The notes below the pieces were generated by a model. It saw only the letters and a list, made by a program, of their open reading frames with translations. It did no database searches and was not told the origin of the DNA. A stretch of DNA of 64,000 bases, taken from contig OY759225.1 of the NCBI GenBank assembly GCA_963662175.1, positions 11,649,601 through 11,713,600 of the forward strand, written 5' to 3'. Origin of the DNA: Aradus depressus (taxonomy: Eukaryota > Arthropoda > Insecta > Hemiptera > Aradidae). Every line of letters begins with the position of its first letter. The first letter of the stretch is position 1. The translations under genes were made by a program, and so were the position numbers. This document shows, piece after piece, positions 21,971 to 32,783 of the stretch.

Positions 21971-22957
21971 AAATAATTGGGTTATTTTCTTTAATCACAC
22001 ATTATAATCAAAATCTGAACATTGAACAAAACAAAAATAAAAAAAGAACAAAATCATTAAAACTAAATACTTAAAACTATTCTTTTTTTTATTTGGGCAT
22101 ATTGAAAAAATATAAATGGTTAATTGTACCTCCTTGACGCCTCTACCACACAATGCAGACCCCGACAACTCTTCACACTTCGATTCCACCTTTAGACATA
22201 TTTTAAATTATTGTTCAACTTCACTATATTAAAAACAACTCAATTTACAGTGCACTATCCCAGAGCTAGCTCTCGACTCTACTCTCTCCATTTGTTTCAC
22301 AGCTGTTTTCTTTTTATTATGTCCCTTGTTTTTTTTCAAGACCTTGATATATATATATATTATATTATAATAAAAAAAATTACTTTTTATTCATAAAAAA
22401 AAATGTTCCGTAGTTTACATCAAAATATATACATATATGTATATATATTTTTTTTTTTAACCCTAATTTTATATTAAATTATTAGTATAATTATTCAGTT
22501 ATAAGAGTTTTGGTGTTATTTAGAGGGTTCTGGATACACATATAAAATTTCGTGTTGATGCATTCATTATAATATAATATTGAAGTAGAATGATTGATAT
22601 TATCAAGAGTTATTGATACATTTTAATACAAATGCGTGTATAATCTGAGATATATTATTGTATTAATTAAATTCTACAAAATCTTCCTTTTATTCTATAT
22701 TTACAAACCTAATGAAAATTAGTGAAAAATGTTGAAATGAATTTTAAAATATATAAGTCGACTCAATAAATATGTTCTATAGAAGAAAGATTCTGGTTGA
22801 CAGTAGGAATGAGTAGGGAATAATTCTATGTCCTGGGCCGGAAGTGACGTCATAGTGGTGGATGCATGGAGAAAGTATAGCAACCACTGACCCAGCTCCA
22901 ACCAGCTCCAACCACTAAAACCTAGCCTTAACCACCGCGCACCATATTTCCCCTCAG
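21971..22957. other. AT-rich non-coding stretch
   Basis: Microsatellite-like TA runs near 22345 and 22425-22460. A short block at 22500-22570 resembles the dispersed module family. No gene. Confidence 0.35.
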
Positions 22958-23115
22958 ATGTACCTCCCCAGGTCAAATGAGCACCCCCTCCTTCGCCCCA
23001 ACCCTCCGAGCACCCCCTCCTTCGGCCCAACCCCTCCCCTCCCATGGAAAAAAATTGAGGCGTATCCAGAGAGCCCCCCATGTACTTCCCCAGGTCTAAC
23101 CACCCCCCCTCCCCC
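22958..23115. repeat. C-rich short tandem duplication
   Basis: GAGCACCCCCTCCTTCG occurs twice about 31 bp apart (near 22980 and 23010), and an ACTTCCCCAGGT / ACCTCCCCAGGT phrase occurs at both ends. Open frames on both strands are Pro- or Gly-rich artefacts. Confidence 0.45.
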
Positions 23116-23394
23116 TCTGAAGACCCCCTACTGGAATGTTGACATAAGAAAAACATTTTTGTTTCTGTTTTATTTTTATTTTTTTTCGTTAATAATAAAT
23201 ATTCAATTATTCTTTTAATCTCAAAATATAACTTACCAAATATTTAATTTAATGCGCTATGGTGCTTCCTCTTCAGTCGACATTCTGGTCTTGGCGGAGG
23301 CAAGTGGAGAGAGATGACACGTAGCAGAGGGTTTTGATGTTCATGCATGGTCCGCAACTGACTGGCGTAAAAAATACACAGACATTATTTTACC

Positions 23395-23697
23395 TCATGG
23401 ATCTGAAGATCAGTTGGAGTTCGAAACCCGGCTGAGGCCCTTAGTTTATTTCATCTGGGAGGTAAAATAAACTTAAGCACGCCGTCCTTCGAATGGGACG
23501 TTAAGCGATGTCAGATACTCGTTAAAGACCTCTGCCCTAGGTGAATAAAAATTTAGGGTAGGCAAAATTAGGATTTTTGATTAATTAGGACTCCCATTGT
23601 AGAGTCGGGCTCATGTCCACCAGAGTGACGAAAGAGCGCTCTGGTAGTAGGCGATATGACCTCGTAATTAAAGCCTGGGCATGAGCCATAATAACTA
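23395..23697 (+). repeat. tRNA-derived SINE, 5' truncated
   Basis: Starts just before the B box (GTTCGAAACCC at 23429), has the hairpin module and the full 3' body, and ends in CATAATAACTAA. A 10-bp insertion (TTTTTGATTA) interrupts the AAATTAGGACTCCC region. Confidence 0.85.
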
Positions 23698-24239
23698 ATA
23701 GAAATAATTAATTATATAATTTATGTAATATTATTATTAGAAGAAAAGTATATTTTCAAAAACCAATATTTGTTAATAGACTATGAGCCCTGTACTATCG
23801 GAAACTCAATATTTGTACTTGACCTTTGAACTACATGGCCCTTTAACTTATTACAGAGAGTGATAAGCTCTGCTGATATCTTATTTTTCTATTTCAGGCG
23901 AATCTATTTATTCGATTTTTATGTAAAAGGTCATCGGTGAATCGCCGGCCATGTTCTTCCCCAGCACAAATTGATTAAGTTTTTGCTCTCGCTCTAAAAC
24001 CAATCGATACTGGTCTGCTAATCTCACACATTCATTTTCAGTAGCTCATTATCGATTTTTAAATATGTCGATATTTTTACTTTAGAAGGTTATGTACACC
24101 ATATATTTAATACTACTATATTGCTAGCGCCCATGAGTGGAAGTGTCAAGGAGTAAGTGAGACAGCAAACGACTATTCTATCTCTTTTTTTGAAATATTA
24201 AAAGACATTAAGTCATTTTATAAATATATTAGTGAAAAT
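23698..24239. repeat. Dispersed-repeat fragments in AT-rich DNA
   Basis: Positions 23935-24010 carry the reverse-oriented 'cttccccagcacaaattgattaa' module end. The remainder shows nothing recognisable. Confidence 0.4.
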
Positions 24240-24548
24240 ACATGTTAAATATTGTGATGTAAAAAAAATACACACATTTAAATTATTAATATTAAAAAAT
24301 TAATTATATTTATTTTTCTATGAAATCCAAGAAGCAACCGAATTAGTAAATAAATAATATGAATGCATTTTCTTTTAAAAGAAATGAGTAGAAAATGAAA
24401 TACGGCCATCAGCTGTTTTTGAATTAGTGTAGAAGAGAATGGTATGTGATCTGGGGTTAGATGTGAAGGTGGGCAGAGAGTTGTTGTTTAGACTTAAGAT
24501 GTGATGAACTAATTAGGTGTGAATTAAAATTGATGCGCAAAGAAGGTG
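24240..24548 (+). repeat. Direct repeat, copy 1 (copy 2 at 26186-26482)
   Basis: Both copies share TATTGTGATGTA, AATACACACATT, TTATATTTATTTTTCTAT, ACGGCCATC and GCTTAAGAT/ACTTAAGAT blocks in the same order. Unclassified. Confidence 0.7.
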
Positions 24549-24558
24549 TTGTTATTTA

Positions 24559-25195
24559 CAGTAGAACCTCGATAAGTCGAAAACCTCCAAAACTCGAAAA
24601 AAAAGTTTTGTTCCTTTTCCTTCAAGCCCCAAAACCTCCATTACTCGAAATCTCAACCCTCTATTAGTCGAAATAATCAGTGAGTCCCTACAAGCCATTT
24701 TGGTACATATTTTCCCTCTATAACTCGAAAAAATAAATCTCGAACATAGCAATGTTTTATTTTACAACTCGATTATTTGAAACTTATTACCTCTATAGTT
24801 CGAAGAAAAATAAGTTACCGACTTTAAGAATTTGCCGACAATGTAAACCATTGTTTCTTAGAAAACAATTTAGGAGTATACAATTAATAGGATTACCAAT
24901 TATCTAAAGCAAAAAAAATTTCTGACTTTTTTTAATACCTACATATAGTATGTATTTTTTATTTTAAGGATGTTTTGAAATAATGTTGATTTATAATAAA
25001 TATAAATATGTTTGTTACCTCTGTAACTTGAATTTTTATTTATTTCACCTCTCTATCTCAAAATTAGTTAGAATGAATCTTAACCTCTACAAGTCGAATT
25101 AAAATTCGCCTGTCGAAATCCTCCATAAGTCGAAAACTCTATAACTCGAATTTTTTGGCGTCTCCCTTGATGTTCGACTTATAGAGGTTCTACTG
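24559..25195. mobile_element. Pogo-type TIR element, family 1
   Basis: Inverted ends CAGTAGAACCTCGATAAGTC and the reverse complement of CAGTAGAACCTCTATAAGTC, flanked by TA on both sides. CAGTAGAAC.TC termini with TA duplication are typical of pogo/Tigger elements. Both subterminal regions repeat AACTCGAA / AAGTCGAA many times. Non-coding, 637 bp. Confidence 0.85.
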
Positions 25196-25699
25196 TATAT
25201 AGAAGAAGTTAATAGGGAAGGCATAAGAGGATTGGATTTTTAGGTTTCAGGTGCATCATCCTACTCAGTACTTCTACTACCCTTTCAAAAGTTTTGTAAT
25301 TGAGAAAAGGTGCCTGGGGGGGAACGCATATATATGAAGGAAGGAGGCTCCCCCCTCCACCCATGGGTAAAGTTTGTTGAAACGGACTTTAAATCACAAA
25401 CTTCCCTCCGTTCCATATTTTAATATAGCCCAGTCAAAATAGGTACTTTTTTTTTTGGATATCGGAAAAAAAAATTTAAGGACGCTGATTTTGTTGGTGA
25501 AAAAAGTTGAGAGAGAAAAAAAAATGTTGTTTCATATTCAAAAACATTATTTGATACATAACTTTCATTTTTATTTTTTTAAACAGTGTTTCTCTATAGA
25601 CGTCCTCTCTGTCGAATCATAAATTTTTATTATTTATGTACTAATTTATTTCATTTCTCTTGTGTTTTCCTTTCATTTATTTATTTATTTATATTATTT
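25196..25699. other. Unassigned AT-rich sequence
   Basis: No gene or repeat signature found, apart from the left inverted-repeat arm at its right edge. Confidence 0.3.
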
Positions 25700-26081
25700 G
25701 AGGAGTTTGGAGCCAGAGCGGACCAACCCACAATGTTTCGGAAAATGAGTTATTACTATCCTGATGTTGGCATAGGTTCCCTTTTTCAAAACCAGTGTGG
25801 ATCACTTAGTTTCTTCACTTCAGTGATAGATAGCAGCACTGTAAGTTTAGTCCACAAGTATTTTGTGCATATATTTTCAAAGTCACAATGGATCATACGA
25901 CCTTCAAAAACTTTATAGAACACAAAAAGGGATCACTCTTCCAATACTATTCTAAAATTTCAAATATAAATAAATATTTGTGGCCCATTTATGGAGATAA
26001 ACAAAATTTACTCAATTTTCAATTGCCATTTTCTACCTGTTCAGTTTCAACCAGTTGGTCCGCTCTGGCTCCAAACTCCTC
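25700..26081. repeat. 28-bp perfect inverted repeat
   Basis: Arms 25700-25727 and 26054-26081 are exact reverse complements (core GGAGCCAGAGCGGACC), 326 bp apart. The spacer has open frames on the plus strand but no recognisable protein. Confidence 0.85.
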
Positions 26082-26185
26082 ATATATACACACTTTTCCT
26101 GAAGTGTCTTTTTCACGACGACATTTCGTGAGGTTTTATTTTCCTTCATCAGGCCACAATGCGCAATATACAAAAAGAGAATATA

Positions 26186-26482
26186 TATATTGTGATGTAT
26201 AAAAAAAAAAATACACACATTAAAATGATTAAATTATTAATATTAAAAAATGTTTTAATTATATTTATTTTTCTATAAAAAGCAAATTTATTTTAAAACA
26301 AATGAGTAAAAAATCAAAACACGGCCATCGGGTGTTTTTTTTAGTGTGTAGAGACGGGCCGAGGCCTGGATAGAGGTGAGACGGTCTGAGTAAAGATAGA
26401 AAGTGGTGTTTAGGCTTAAGATATAATGAACTAAATAGGAGTGAATTGACGGTGAAATTAATCAGCAAAGAAGCTACTGTTG
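26186..26482 (+). repeat. Direct repeat, copy 2 (copy 1 at 24240-24548)
   Basis: Second copy of the 24240-24548 repeat, about 2 kb downstream in the same orientation. Confidence 0.7.
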
Positions 26483-26699
26483 TTTGTTTATATGTACAGG
26501 ATATATACCCAGAAATATATAACTTAAATTTAAAAAATAGCCAAAATATAAAAAAAAAAAGTTGAATTAGTTTTAAGAATTTAGTGTTCAAGATTTTCCT
26601 TTTGATTTTTGTTTATTTCAATGTTTAGTTTTTAATTTTAATAATGTAGATTTAAGAAAATAAATCCAATAATTTTTCTCGTAAATTCTATTCTATTCA

Positions 26700-26960
26700 T
26701 TTTTGCTGTTGACCCAGTAAGATAATTTGAAAACCTTTGGATTAGATTTAATATTATTGAAAAAAATTTTTAAATGGCATCTCTTTAGAAATCCAAATGA
26801 AAAGTTTGTTAATTGAAGTTTTTTTTAAATATACGTGCACTTAATTGCACGTCATGAACTTTTGATATTTTTGTAGGGCCCTTTTCGGAAATTACTGTAG
26901 AAATCAAAATTTAGTAAAAGAAAAGAGATAAAATTTCCACAGGAAATATGGTAAATTATT
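26700..26960 (-). repeat. Repeat, inverted copy of 21690-21970
   Basis: Contains TGACCCAGTAAGATAATTTG, AAAACCTTTGGATTAGA and GCACGTCATG in the reverse of the order seen near 21.8 kb. Confidence 0.65.
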
Positions 26961-27639
26961 TGTTTATTTAATTATTATTATTTAATTATTTGTTTAGTTC
27001 ATTATTAATTATATTTTATATATTTATTTAATTATTTTAATTTTACATTAATAATAATATTATTAATATATTATATTATAATATATTATATATGTATATA
27101 CTTGTGTGCTTGTTGCCCCATAAGGACAACAAATATAGATTGTTTAAGTATATTCAAAAGCTCATTAGGACGATACCTATAAATTTTTAGCGGAAACGGT
27201 CGAAGGGAAGGGGGCTTAACTCACATACCACCGATTACATAACTTCCCCTACACCTGGTATCGCTAGGAGGATGTAAAAGACGTATTTCGAATTACTGGA
27301 TGTCACTGTATCGGTAAGGAGATTAAGACATACCTTAGTATTCATGGAGAGAAGAGTTAATCTCTACTAATGTAACAGATCTTGTTAAGTGTTGTTTACG
27401 GCTAGACTGAGAACAACAGACAAGGCACCCAAAGCCTTCTATCGATTTCAATTCTCCCTCATAACAGTGGTAGCTATGCAAAAACCTCATTTCACTCAGT
27501 CTGGTACTAAGCATTGATTGCGATTGATACGAAGAATAAAGGAAGTTATTCTATACGAAATTCTGTGTTCGATTTTCACAAAAATTTTATGTTTTCCGAC
27601 TTTTGATTACAAAAATAAAATTAAAAAAAGCGAATGTCT
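26961..27639. other. AT-rich stretch with a module fragment
   Basis: TTATTA/TATATA simple sequence at 26960-27110. Positions 27165-27255 are a reverse dispersed-module end (ATTACATAACTTCCCCTA). No gene. Confidence 0.4.
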
Positions 27640-28650
27640 GAGTGACGTGGTGTGTACAACCTCTATTATTATTCCTGAAGTTCGGTGCATACATTGGACA
27701 ATAACGCTATGTACCTACATCTACTATTATTATACCTGAATTTAGTCGCATACATTATTCGACAATAAAGCTTTGTACAACCTCTATTATTATTCCTGAA
27801 GTTGGGTGCATACACTATTCGACAATAAAGGTATGTACAACCTCTATTATTATTCCTGAAGTTAGGTGCATACATTGGACAATAATGCTATGTACATCTA
27901 CTATTATTATACCTGAACTTTGGTGCACACATTATTCGACAATAAAGCTATGTACAATAGGGTGTAACGAAAATGGCCTTTAAAATTTTTTTTTAGTTAT
28001 TAGTTTGGTAATAGTGGAGAAAAGTTGCCTTTTAAGTTCAAAAAGAATATTAAAAAAATTGGTTGCAATACTACAACATCTTGAGGTGCCGCAAAGAGCT
28101 TAAAGTTTGTAAAAAAATTGAAAAATTTTAAACTTTGATAAATTATTTTTTATGAATTTCTCGTACATATAATGTTACAAAAGATGGTTTTAAATACATA
28201 TATAAGCATTAGAATTGGAAAAAATTAATAATTAGAAAATATAATAAAAATAAAAACAATTTTGTAATGTCAAACTTTGTATTTCTTACTTCTGTATCCT
28301 TAATGATTACAAATGTTATAGCTGCGAAATGTTTGTTTCTACTTCATTGCCGCATTAAACTGGTCCTTGCGGCACCTCAAGACGTACTCCAATATTTTTA
28401 ATTTATCTTATCTACACTAAAAGGCAACTTTTCCGCGCTATTGCAAATTAAAAATCAAAAGGTGATTTTTTCGTTCCACCCAAATGTACAACCTCTATTA
28501 TTATTCATGAAGTTAGGTGCATACATTGGACAATAATGCTATGTACATCTACTATTATTATACCTGAACTTAGGTGCACACATTATTCGACAATAAAGCT
28601 ATGTAGAACCTCTATTATTATTCCTGAAGTTAGGTGCATACATCCTTGGA
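27640..28650 (+). repeat. 60-bp tandem array interrupted by a hAT-like MITE
   Basis: Units of about 60 bp with CTATTATTATTCCTGAA or CTATTATTATACCTGAA start near 27663, 27724, 27784, 27844 and 27901, and again at about 28495, 28554 and 28614. Alternate units differ consistently (TACATTGGACAATAA versus CATTATTCGACAATAA), hinting at a two-unit higher-order period. Confidence 0.85.
27958..28483. mobile_element. Foldback MITE with 8-bp duplication
   Basis: Ends TAGGGTGTAACGAAAA and reverse complement of TTGGGTGGAACGAAAA, flanked by ATGTACAA (27950-27957 and 28484-28491). The inverted arms run about 130 bp and share AAAAGTTGCCTTTTA and CTTGAGGTGCCGCAA. It interrupts a tandem unit exactly, so the duplication can be read against uninterrupted neighbours. 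Non-coding. Confidence 0.8.
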
Positions 28651-28999
28651 CATTTATAGTTTAAAACTCCCTCTAACGTTCCTCACAAATGTATTTAAAG
28701 TAGAAGTAACAAGTTCCACATTGATTTTATTGGAGAATCTCTTCTTGGGTGATATACCGGAGCAAAGAACCATAAGAAGGGTGAAATCCCTCCTTAAATC
28801 CATCAGACATCCCATTTCCATAACAATCTTCTTCCATCCAGAAAATAGGATTATATCGGCTATTCAGACCCAGAATAAAGTACACAACAAGCCTTCTTAC
28901 GGAGGGTTAAACAGACATTGGGTTATGAATGGGTCCAAGGTATATATGAATACTTGTAAGACCCGGGGAACAATGACCTCGAGTATTCGAGTATAACGA
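28651..28999. other. Unassigned; 120-codon open frame of unknown meaning
   Basis: A plus-strand frame at 28634-28996 is open for 120 codons in moderately GC-rich sequence, but it begins inside the tandem array and shows no domain I recognise. Confidence 0.25.
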
Positions 29000-29344
29000 G
29001 TTATAGTTGAAACACGAGCAATCAACTCAGAACGAAATAATCAATTAGGTTTTAGTTTTCCCTCCTTCACCGTTTGGGCTGCAAATCTAGGTATAGACTT
29101 ACTTAAGGGCTTATGTGAGTTGTTAAAAATATATATTATAAAATATAATAACAGCCAAATTTTCTACAGCAGAAAACGGATTGAATACATTGAATTGCTC
29201 GTGTAAATTGAAACGAACAAAAAAATTGTTAATGTCTCCTCTCTGATAAATCGTGATTTTATTTCTTCTCCTGGAAAATATGTAATGAAATTTCCTTGAA
29301 AACTCAACATCGAATTTCTGACAGATTTTATAACATCCCCTATA
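29000..29344 (-). repeat. Dispersed unclassified repeat cut by a pogo MITE
   Basis: Reverse-oriented modules ending ATAACATCCCCTATA, where the hairpin should continue with CTTCGTATA. The MITE 29345-29669 inserts exactly at that TA, and CTTCACTTTGTA resumes after it. Confidence 0.6.
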
Positions 29345-29669
29345 CAGTAGACTCTCCCTTATCCGGCTTTGCCGGGACCGACGTGACGCCGGATAACAGA
29401 AAACGCCGGATAACGGAAATTATCAATTAATGAGAAAAAATATATCAATTAAAGCATAAAGAAAAGTGTTTTTAGGTGAGCTAAGAAATAAAGCACGTAT
29501 GTATTTTGTTGATAAGATTTATTAAATTGACAAATGTGTACATACTGAACATTGATTTATTATATGTACGTACATATGTACATACATATATTTATTTTAT
29601 ATTATTTTGCGAGCGCCAGATAACGGTGCGCGCCGATTAACAGAACGCCGGATAAGGGAGAGTCTACTG
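29345..29669. mobile_element. Pogo-type MITE, family 2
   Basis: Inverted ends CAGTAGACTCTCCCTTATCC (near-identical at both sides), TA duplication, 325 bp, non-coding. Terminal and interior blocks match the outer parts of 37071-39298 in opposite orientation (for example GGTGAGCTAAGAAATAAAGC). Confidence 0.9.
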
Positions 29670-29787
29670 TACTTCACTTTGTACAGTTCCCAGTAAAAAA
29701 GAGAACGGTTTAGGTAATTTTTTACCGAGATTTTTAATGGTAAGTTGGATGATTTTTTTTTTTTTTAATTTTTTTTTTTTTTCCTGA

Positions 29788-30025
29788 GTTGGCTGATAGC
29801 TCAGTGGTATGCGCGCTTACTTACTGAATCCAAGATCGCAGGTTCGAAACCCGGCTGAGGCCTTTAGTTTTTTTTTTATCTAGGAGGTAAAAAAACCTTG
29901 AGCATGCCGTCCTTAGACGATGGCCCCGAACCTGCACGATGTCAGGTACTCGTTAAAGACCCCCTAACTTAGGTGAATCAAAATTTAGGCTAGGCAAAAT
30001 TTATAACGTCCAAAAGAGCGTTAAT
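29788..30025 (+). repeat. tRNA-derived SINE, 3' truncated
   Basis: Complete head (A box ATAGCTCAGTGGTATGCGCG, B box GGTTCGAAACCC), then a degenerate hairpin module in which T-runs replace TTTATTTTA, and a body truncated after GGCAAAATTTATAACG. Confidence 0.8.
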
Positions 30026-30277
30026 CTCATACATTTTTTGTAATAAACGTAAAATTTAGTGAAGAACAAACATTTGCATCTTGTAGCGATAACAAAAATT
30101 TAAATTAGTCTCATATTGGAAATATGCAAATGGGGATGAAGCCTGTTAATGACGCTAATTTAGTTAAAGATTAAAGTTAATTAAAGCAAGCTTTAACGGG
30201 TCCTCTCAATTTCTCTTATTTTTTATTTACTTCCGCAGTTATACAAAGTATTGTGGAACTTATATAGTTAATTATTT

Positions 30278-30452
30278 TGACTCATGCCCGGACTTAACGA
30301 AGTCTTATCGCTTACTAGGAGCGCGCTCTTTCGTTGCTCTGGTGAACGTGAGCTCGACTCTTCTGTGGCAATCCTAAATTTTGCCTATCTAGATTTATTC
30401 ACCTAGGATGGGTCTTCAACAAGTACCAGTCATTGTACAGACTCGGGACCGA
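30278..30452 (-). repeat. tRNA-derived SINE, 3' half
   Basis: ATTTTGACTCATGCCCGG to GTACAGACTCGGGACCG on the reverse strand. The head is missing. Confidence 0.75.
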
Positions 30453-30629
30453 AATGGCAAGTAAGTTTTCGCTCTGTCTCCAAAACCAAACCACAGGTTT
30501 TGAATTTACGTATGAATTTTGTGTCTATTCGTTATAGCTAGGGTGACCAGATTATGAGATTCTCAAAACGGGACCCACAATATCGGGGAAGTTAGAGACA
30601 CCCTTAAAAAAATACTATTTACCAATATA

Positions 30630-31550
30630 CAGGGTGTAACAAGTCGAGAGGGCGATACTGAGGGATCTTATAGTAAACTTAATTCTGAACAAAAAAGTTC
30701 CTATGAACATAGGTCCGCAGATGCTTTGTTTAAAAGTTATAATAAAAAGACGCTAATACAACACTAATCACTTGAAAGTACAGAATAACTACAATAGTTG
30801 TTCAAAATGTCCCTGTTGTTGTACACATAATTGACACCTCCGGGCAACTGAATTTATGGCTGTTAGTACCTCTTGTTCCTGTCCTCTCATTTCGTCACAA
30901 GCGCTCTGAATCCGTTCAACGCGCAGTTCAACCAGTTCTTCTCTAGTGTTTACAGATTGCGAATAAACGTTAGTTTTTAACGCCCCTCAAACGTAAAAAT
31001 CCATGGGCGTTAAGTCGGGACTTTTTGCAGGCCATCCTACTGGTCCAAAGCGTCCGATCCATCTCCTTCAATAATTTCTGTCCATCCAATCACGAATGAC
31101 TCTGCCATTATGTGCTGGGCATCCATCCATTTGAAACCAACTATGTACTCGCAGGTTCAATAGGATATCCTCGAGGATGTCCACTAGATCATTTTCCATT
31201 AGATTTAGCATTGCACCCGAATTGAATCGGGCAGGAAGAAATATTGGCAAAGGAGATAGCGGTGAAATTCGCTGCATTTTATGCAAAACTGATTCACAAT
31301 AAATGAGATTAGTTGCATTGAAATAGAACCCAACATTCATAAACATGAATGGTATTGAACTTTGAACCCTATTCAGATCCTAATCCCTTATACCAATTGC
31401 AGGTATTTCTTTCTTTGCCCTGCAGTTTTTTGATTATAACTTTTAAACAAAGCATTTGCGGACCTACATTAGTTTATAGGAACTTTTTTGTTCAGAATTG
31501 AGTTTACTATAAGATCCCTAAGTATCGCCCTCTCGACTTGTTACACCCTG
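30630..31550. mobile_element. Nested DDE transposon with about 75-bp TIRs
   Basis: Inverted ends begin CAGGGTGTAACAAGTCGAGA and match over roughly 75 bp (through GAACAAAAAAGTTCCTAT), with TA at both flanks. It carries the minus-strand transposase relic at 30830-31346. CAGGGTG ends with a TA duplication place it in the IS630-Tc1-mariner superfamily. Confidence 0.85.
30830..31346 (-). pseudogene. IS630/mariner-type transposase, C-terminal half, two in-frame stops
   Basis: Reads ...WFQMDGCPAHNGRVIRDWM, then TGA, then RRWIGRFGPVGWPAKSPDLT and PMDFYV, another TGA (probably Trp), and GALKTN onward. The two catalytic Asp (MDG and SPD, about 36 residues apart) are visible. The N-terminal DNA-binding half and the first Asp are missing. 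Dead copy. Confidence 0.75.
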
Positions 31551-31658
31551 TATATATATGAAATACTATTTTATTCAATAAAATATCATCAGACTACATT
31601 TAGAAATAAACTTGATACCACTTGAAAAAAATATTGTCGAAAAAACTGACTTCAATGT

Positions 31659-31877
31659 TTATTTTTCATATTTTTGAGATGAGTGAATTTTTTTCAAAAT
31701 ATCAGGTTTTTTTTTTATGAAATCTAAAAACTGTACACAACCCATTGCAAAGTTACATTTTACTAGCATCATTGCTTTAAGGGCCGACATTTTCATTTGA
31801 GATTTTTCTAGTGACCAAATGTCATTAATAATTGAGAAAACTCGTTCCACTGGAGCGTTTGTTCCTCGTTCTCTCAT
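31659..31877 (-). pseudogene. hAT transposase C-terminal fragment
   Basis: APVERVFSIINDIWSLEKSQ and KAMMLVKCNF match the hAT dimerisation domain (S.ERVFS ... K..L....N). It belongs to the outer 30539-32116 element and is a different hAT lineage from 620-1071. Only the last 70 or so residues remain. Confidence 0.8.
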
Positions 31878-32124
31878 GCCTTATTACTTATTAGTGGTGG
31901 GTTTTGATTCATTTTTTAAAGATTTAACTCAGTTGATTCATTCATCACCAATGAATGGAATTTAGGAAGCAAACTCGATGCTGTCAAAAGTACATATGGG
32001 ACCAAATATTTGTAAAACGGGACAAATAAGCGTCCCGAGCATATATTTCGGGACAACGGGACAGGTCCCTGTAAAACGAGACTGTCCCGTTCAAAACGGG
32101 ACGTCTGGTCACCTTAGTTATAGC

Positions 32125-32780
32125 CCAGCCATTGGCCCAGTATCATGGCCAAACCTTGGACCAGCACTCAGTTGCCCTTATGACTCAGTTAACAGTTGAA
32201 CTACTTAGGTTAGGTAATAAGTAATAAATCACCCCAGGCACTTACCATATTTTTGTTTTTATGAAAAGGGTTTTTTGGATTCCAAATTGCAGGTTCATTT
32301 TGGTATAGCTCCAAAAATTTAAAACATTCCTCATTCGTCCATGTAGACATTCTGTATTTGTAGTTTAATAATAGTAATGTAGTTTAGTAAAATAATAAAA
32401 TAAAATAATTTAAAATATAGGATAAAAGGAATAAACAAGGCACTACTGGCAAGCAACAAACAACCAATGTTGGACAAGTGTGTGGATGCGTCTCTTATCT
32501 ACTGCGCACTTGGTTCACGCATGTTGGCTTGCTTTGATGTGTGTTGAAAAACCGCTCCCAAAGCCAACGTTCACCAACCCAAGCCAACACCCTGGCCCAA
32601 CATGACCAACACAAGCCAACCCCTCTCTACACAGTTGCCCAGCAGGATTGGACCACTGCCTGGCCCATAGTGTAGAGGGCCCATTACAATGACAGTTATT
32701 ACAGTTTTCAGGTTATGCCTCCCCCCTATTCCCCCCTTTCTCCTTGACCGATTTGGCTGACATACAATATGTGAAGTCCT
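32125..32780. other. Unassigned sequence
   Basis: Positions 32520-32680 contain several CCAACA/CCAAC phrases (CAAGCCAAC repeated), a low-order repeat. No gene is seen. Confidence 0.35.
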
Positions 32781-32783
32781 TAA

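Larger units (their letters stand above)
30539..32116. mobile_element. hAT element hosting another transposon
   Basis: Ends TAGGGTGACCAG and reverse complement of TAAGGTGACCAG, flanked by exact 8-bp duplications GTTATAGC (30531-30538 and 32117-32124). Subterminal CGGGAC/GTCCCG motifs cluster at both ends. About 655 bp are its own; 30630-31550 is a nested element. Confidence 0.9.

Noticed and set aside
22719..23218. Pro- and Gly-rich frames on both strands
   Set aside because: Produced by a C-rich duplicated segment. No domain and no splice or start support.
27640..28650. CRISPR-like array of 60-bp repeats
   Set aside because: Units are contiguous tandem repeats without unique spacers, in a eukaryotic context.
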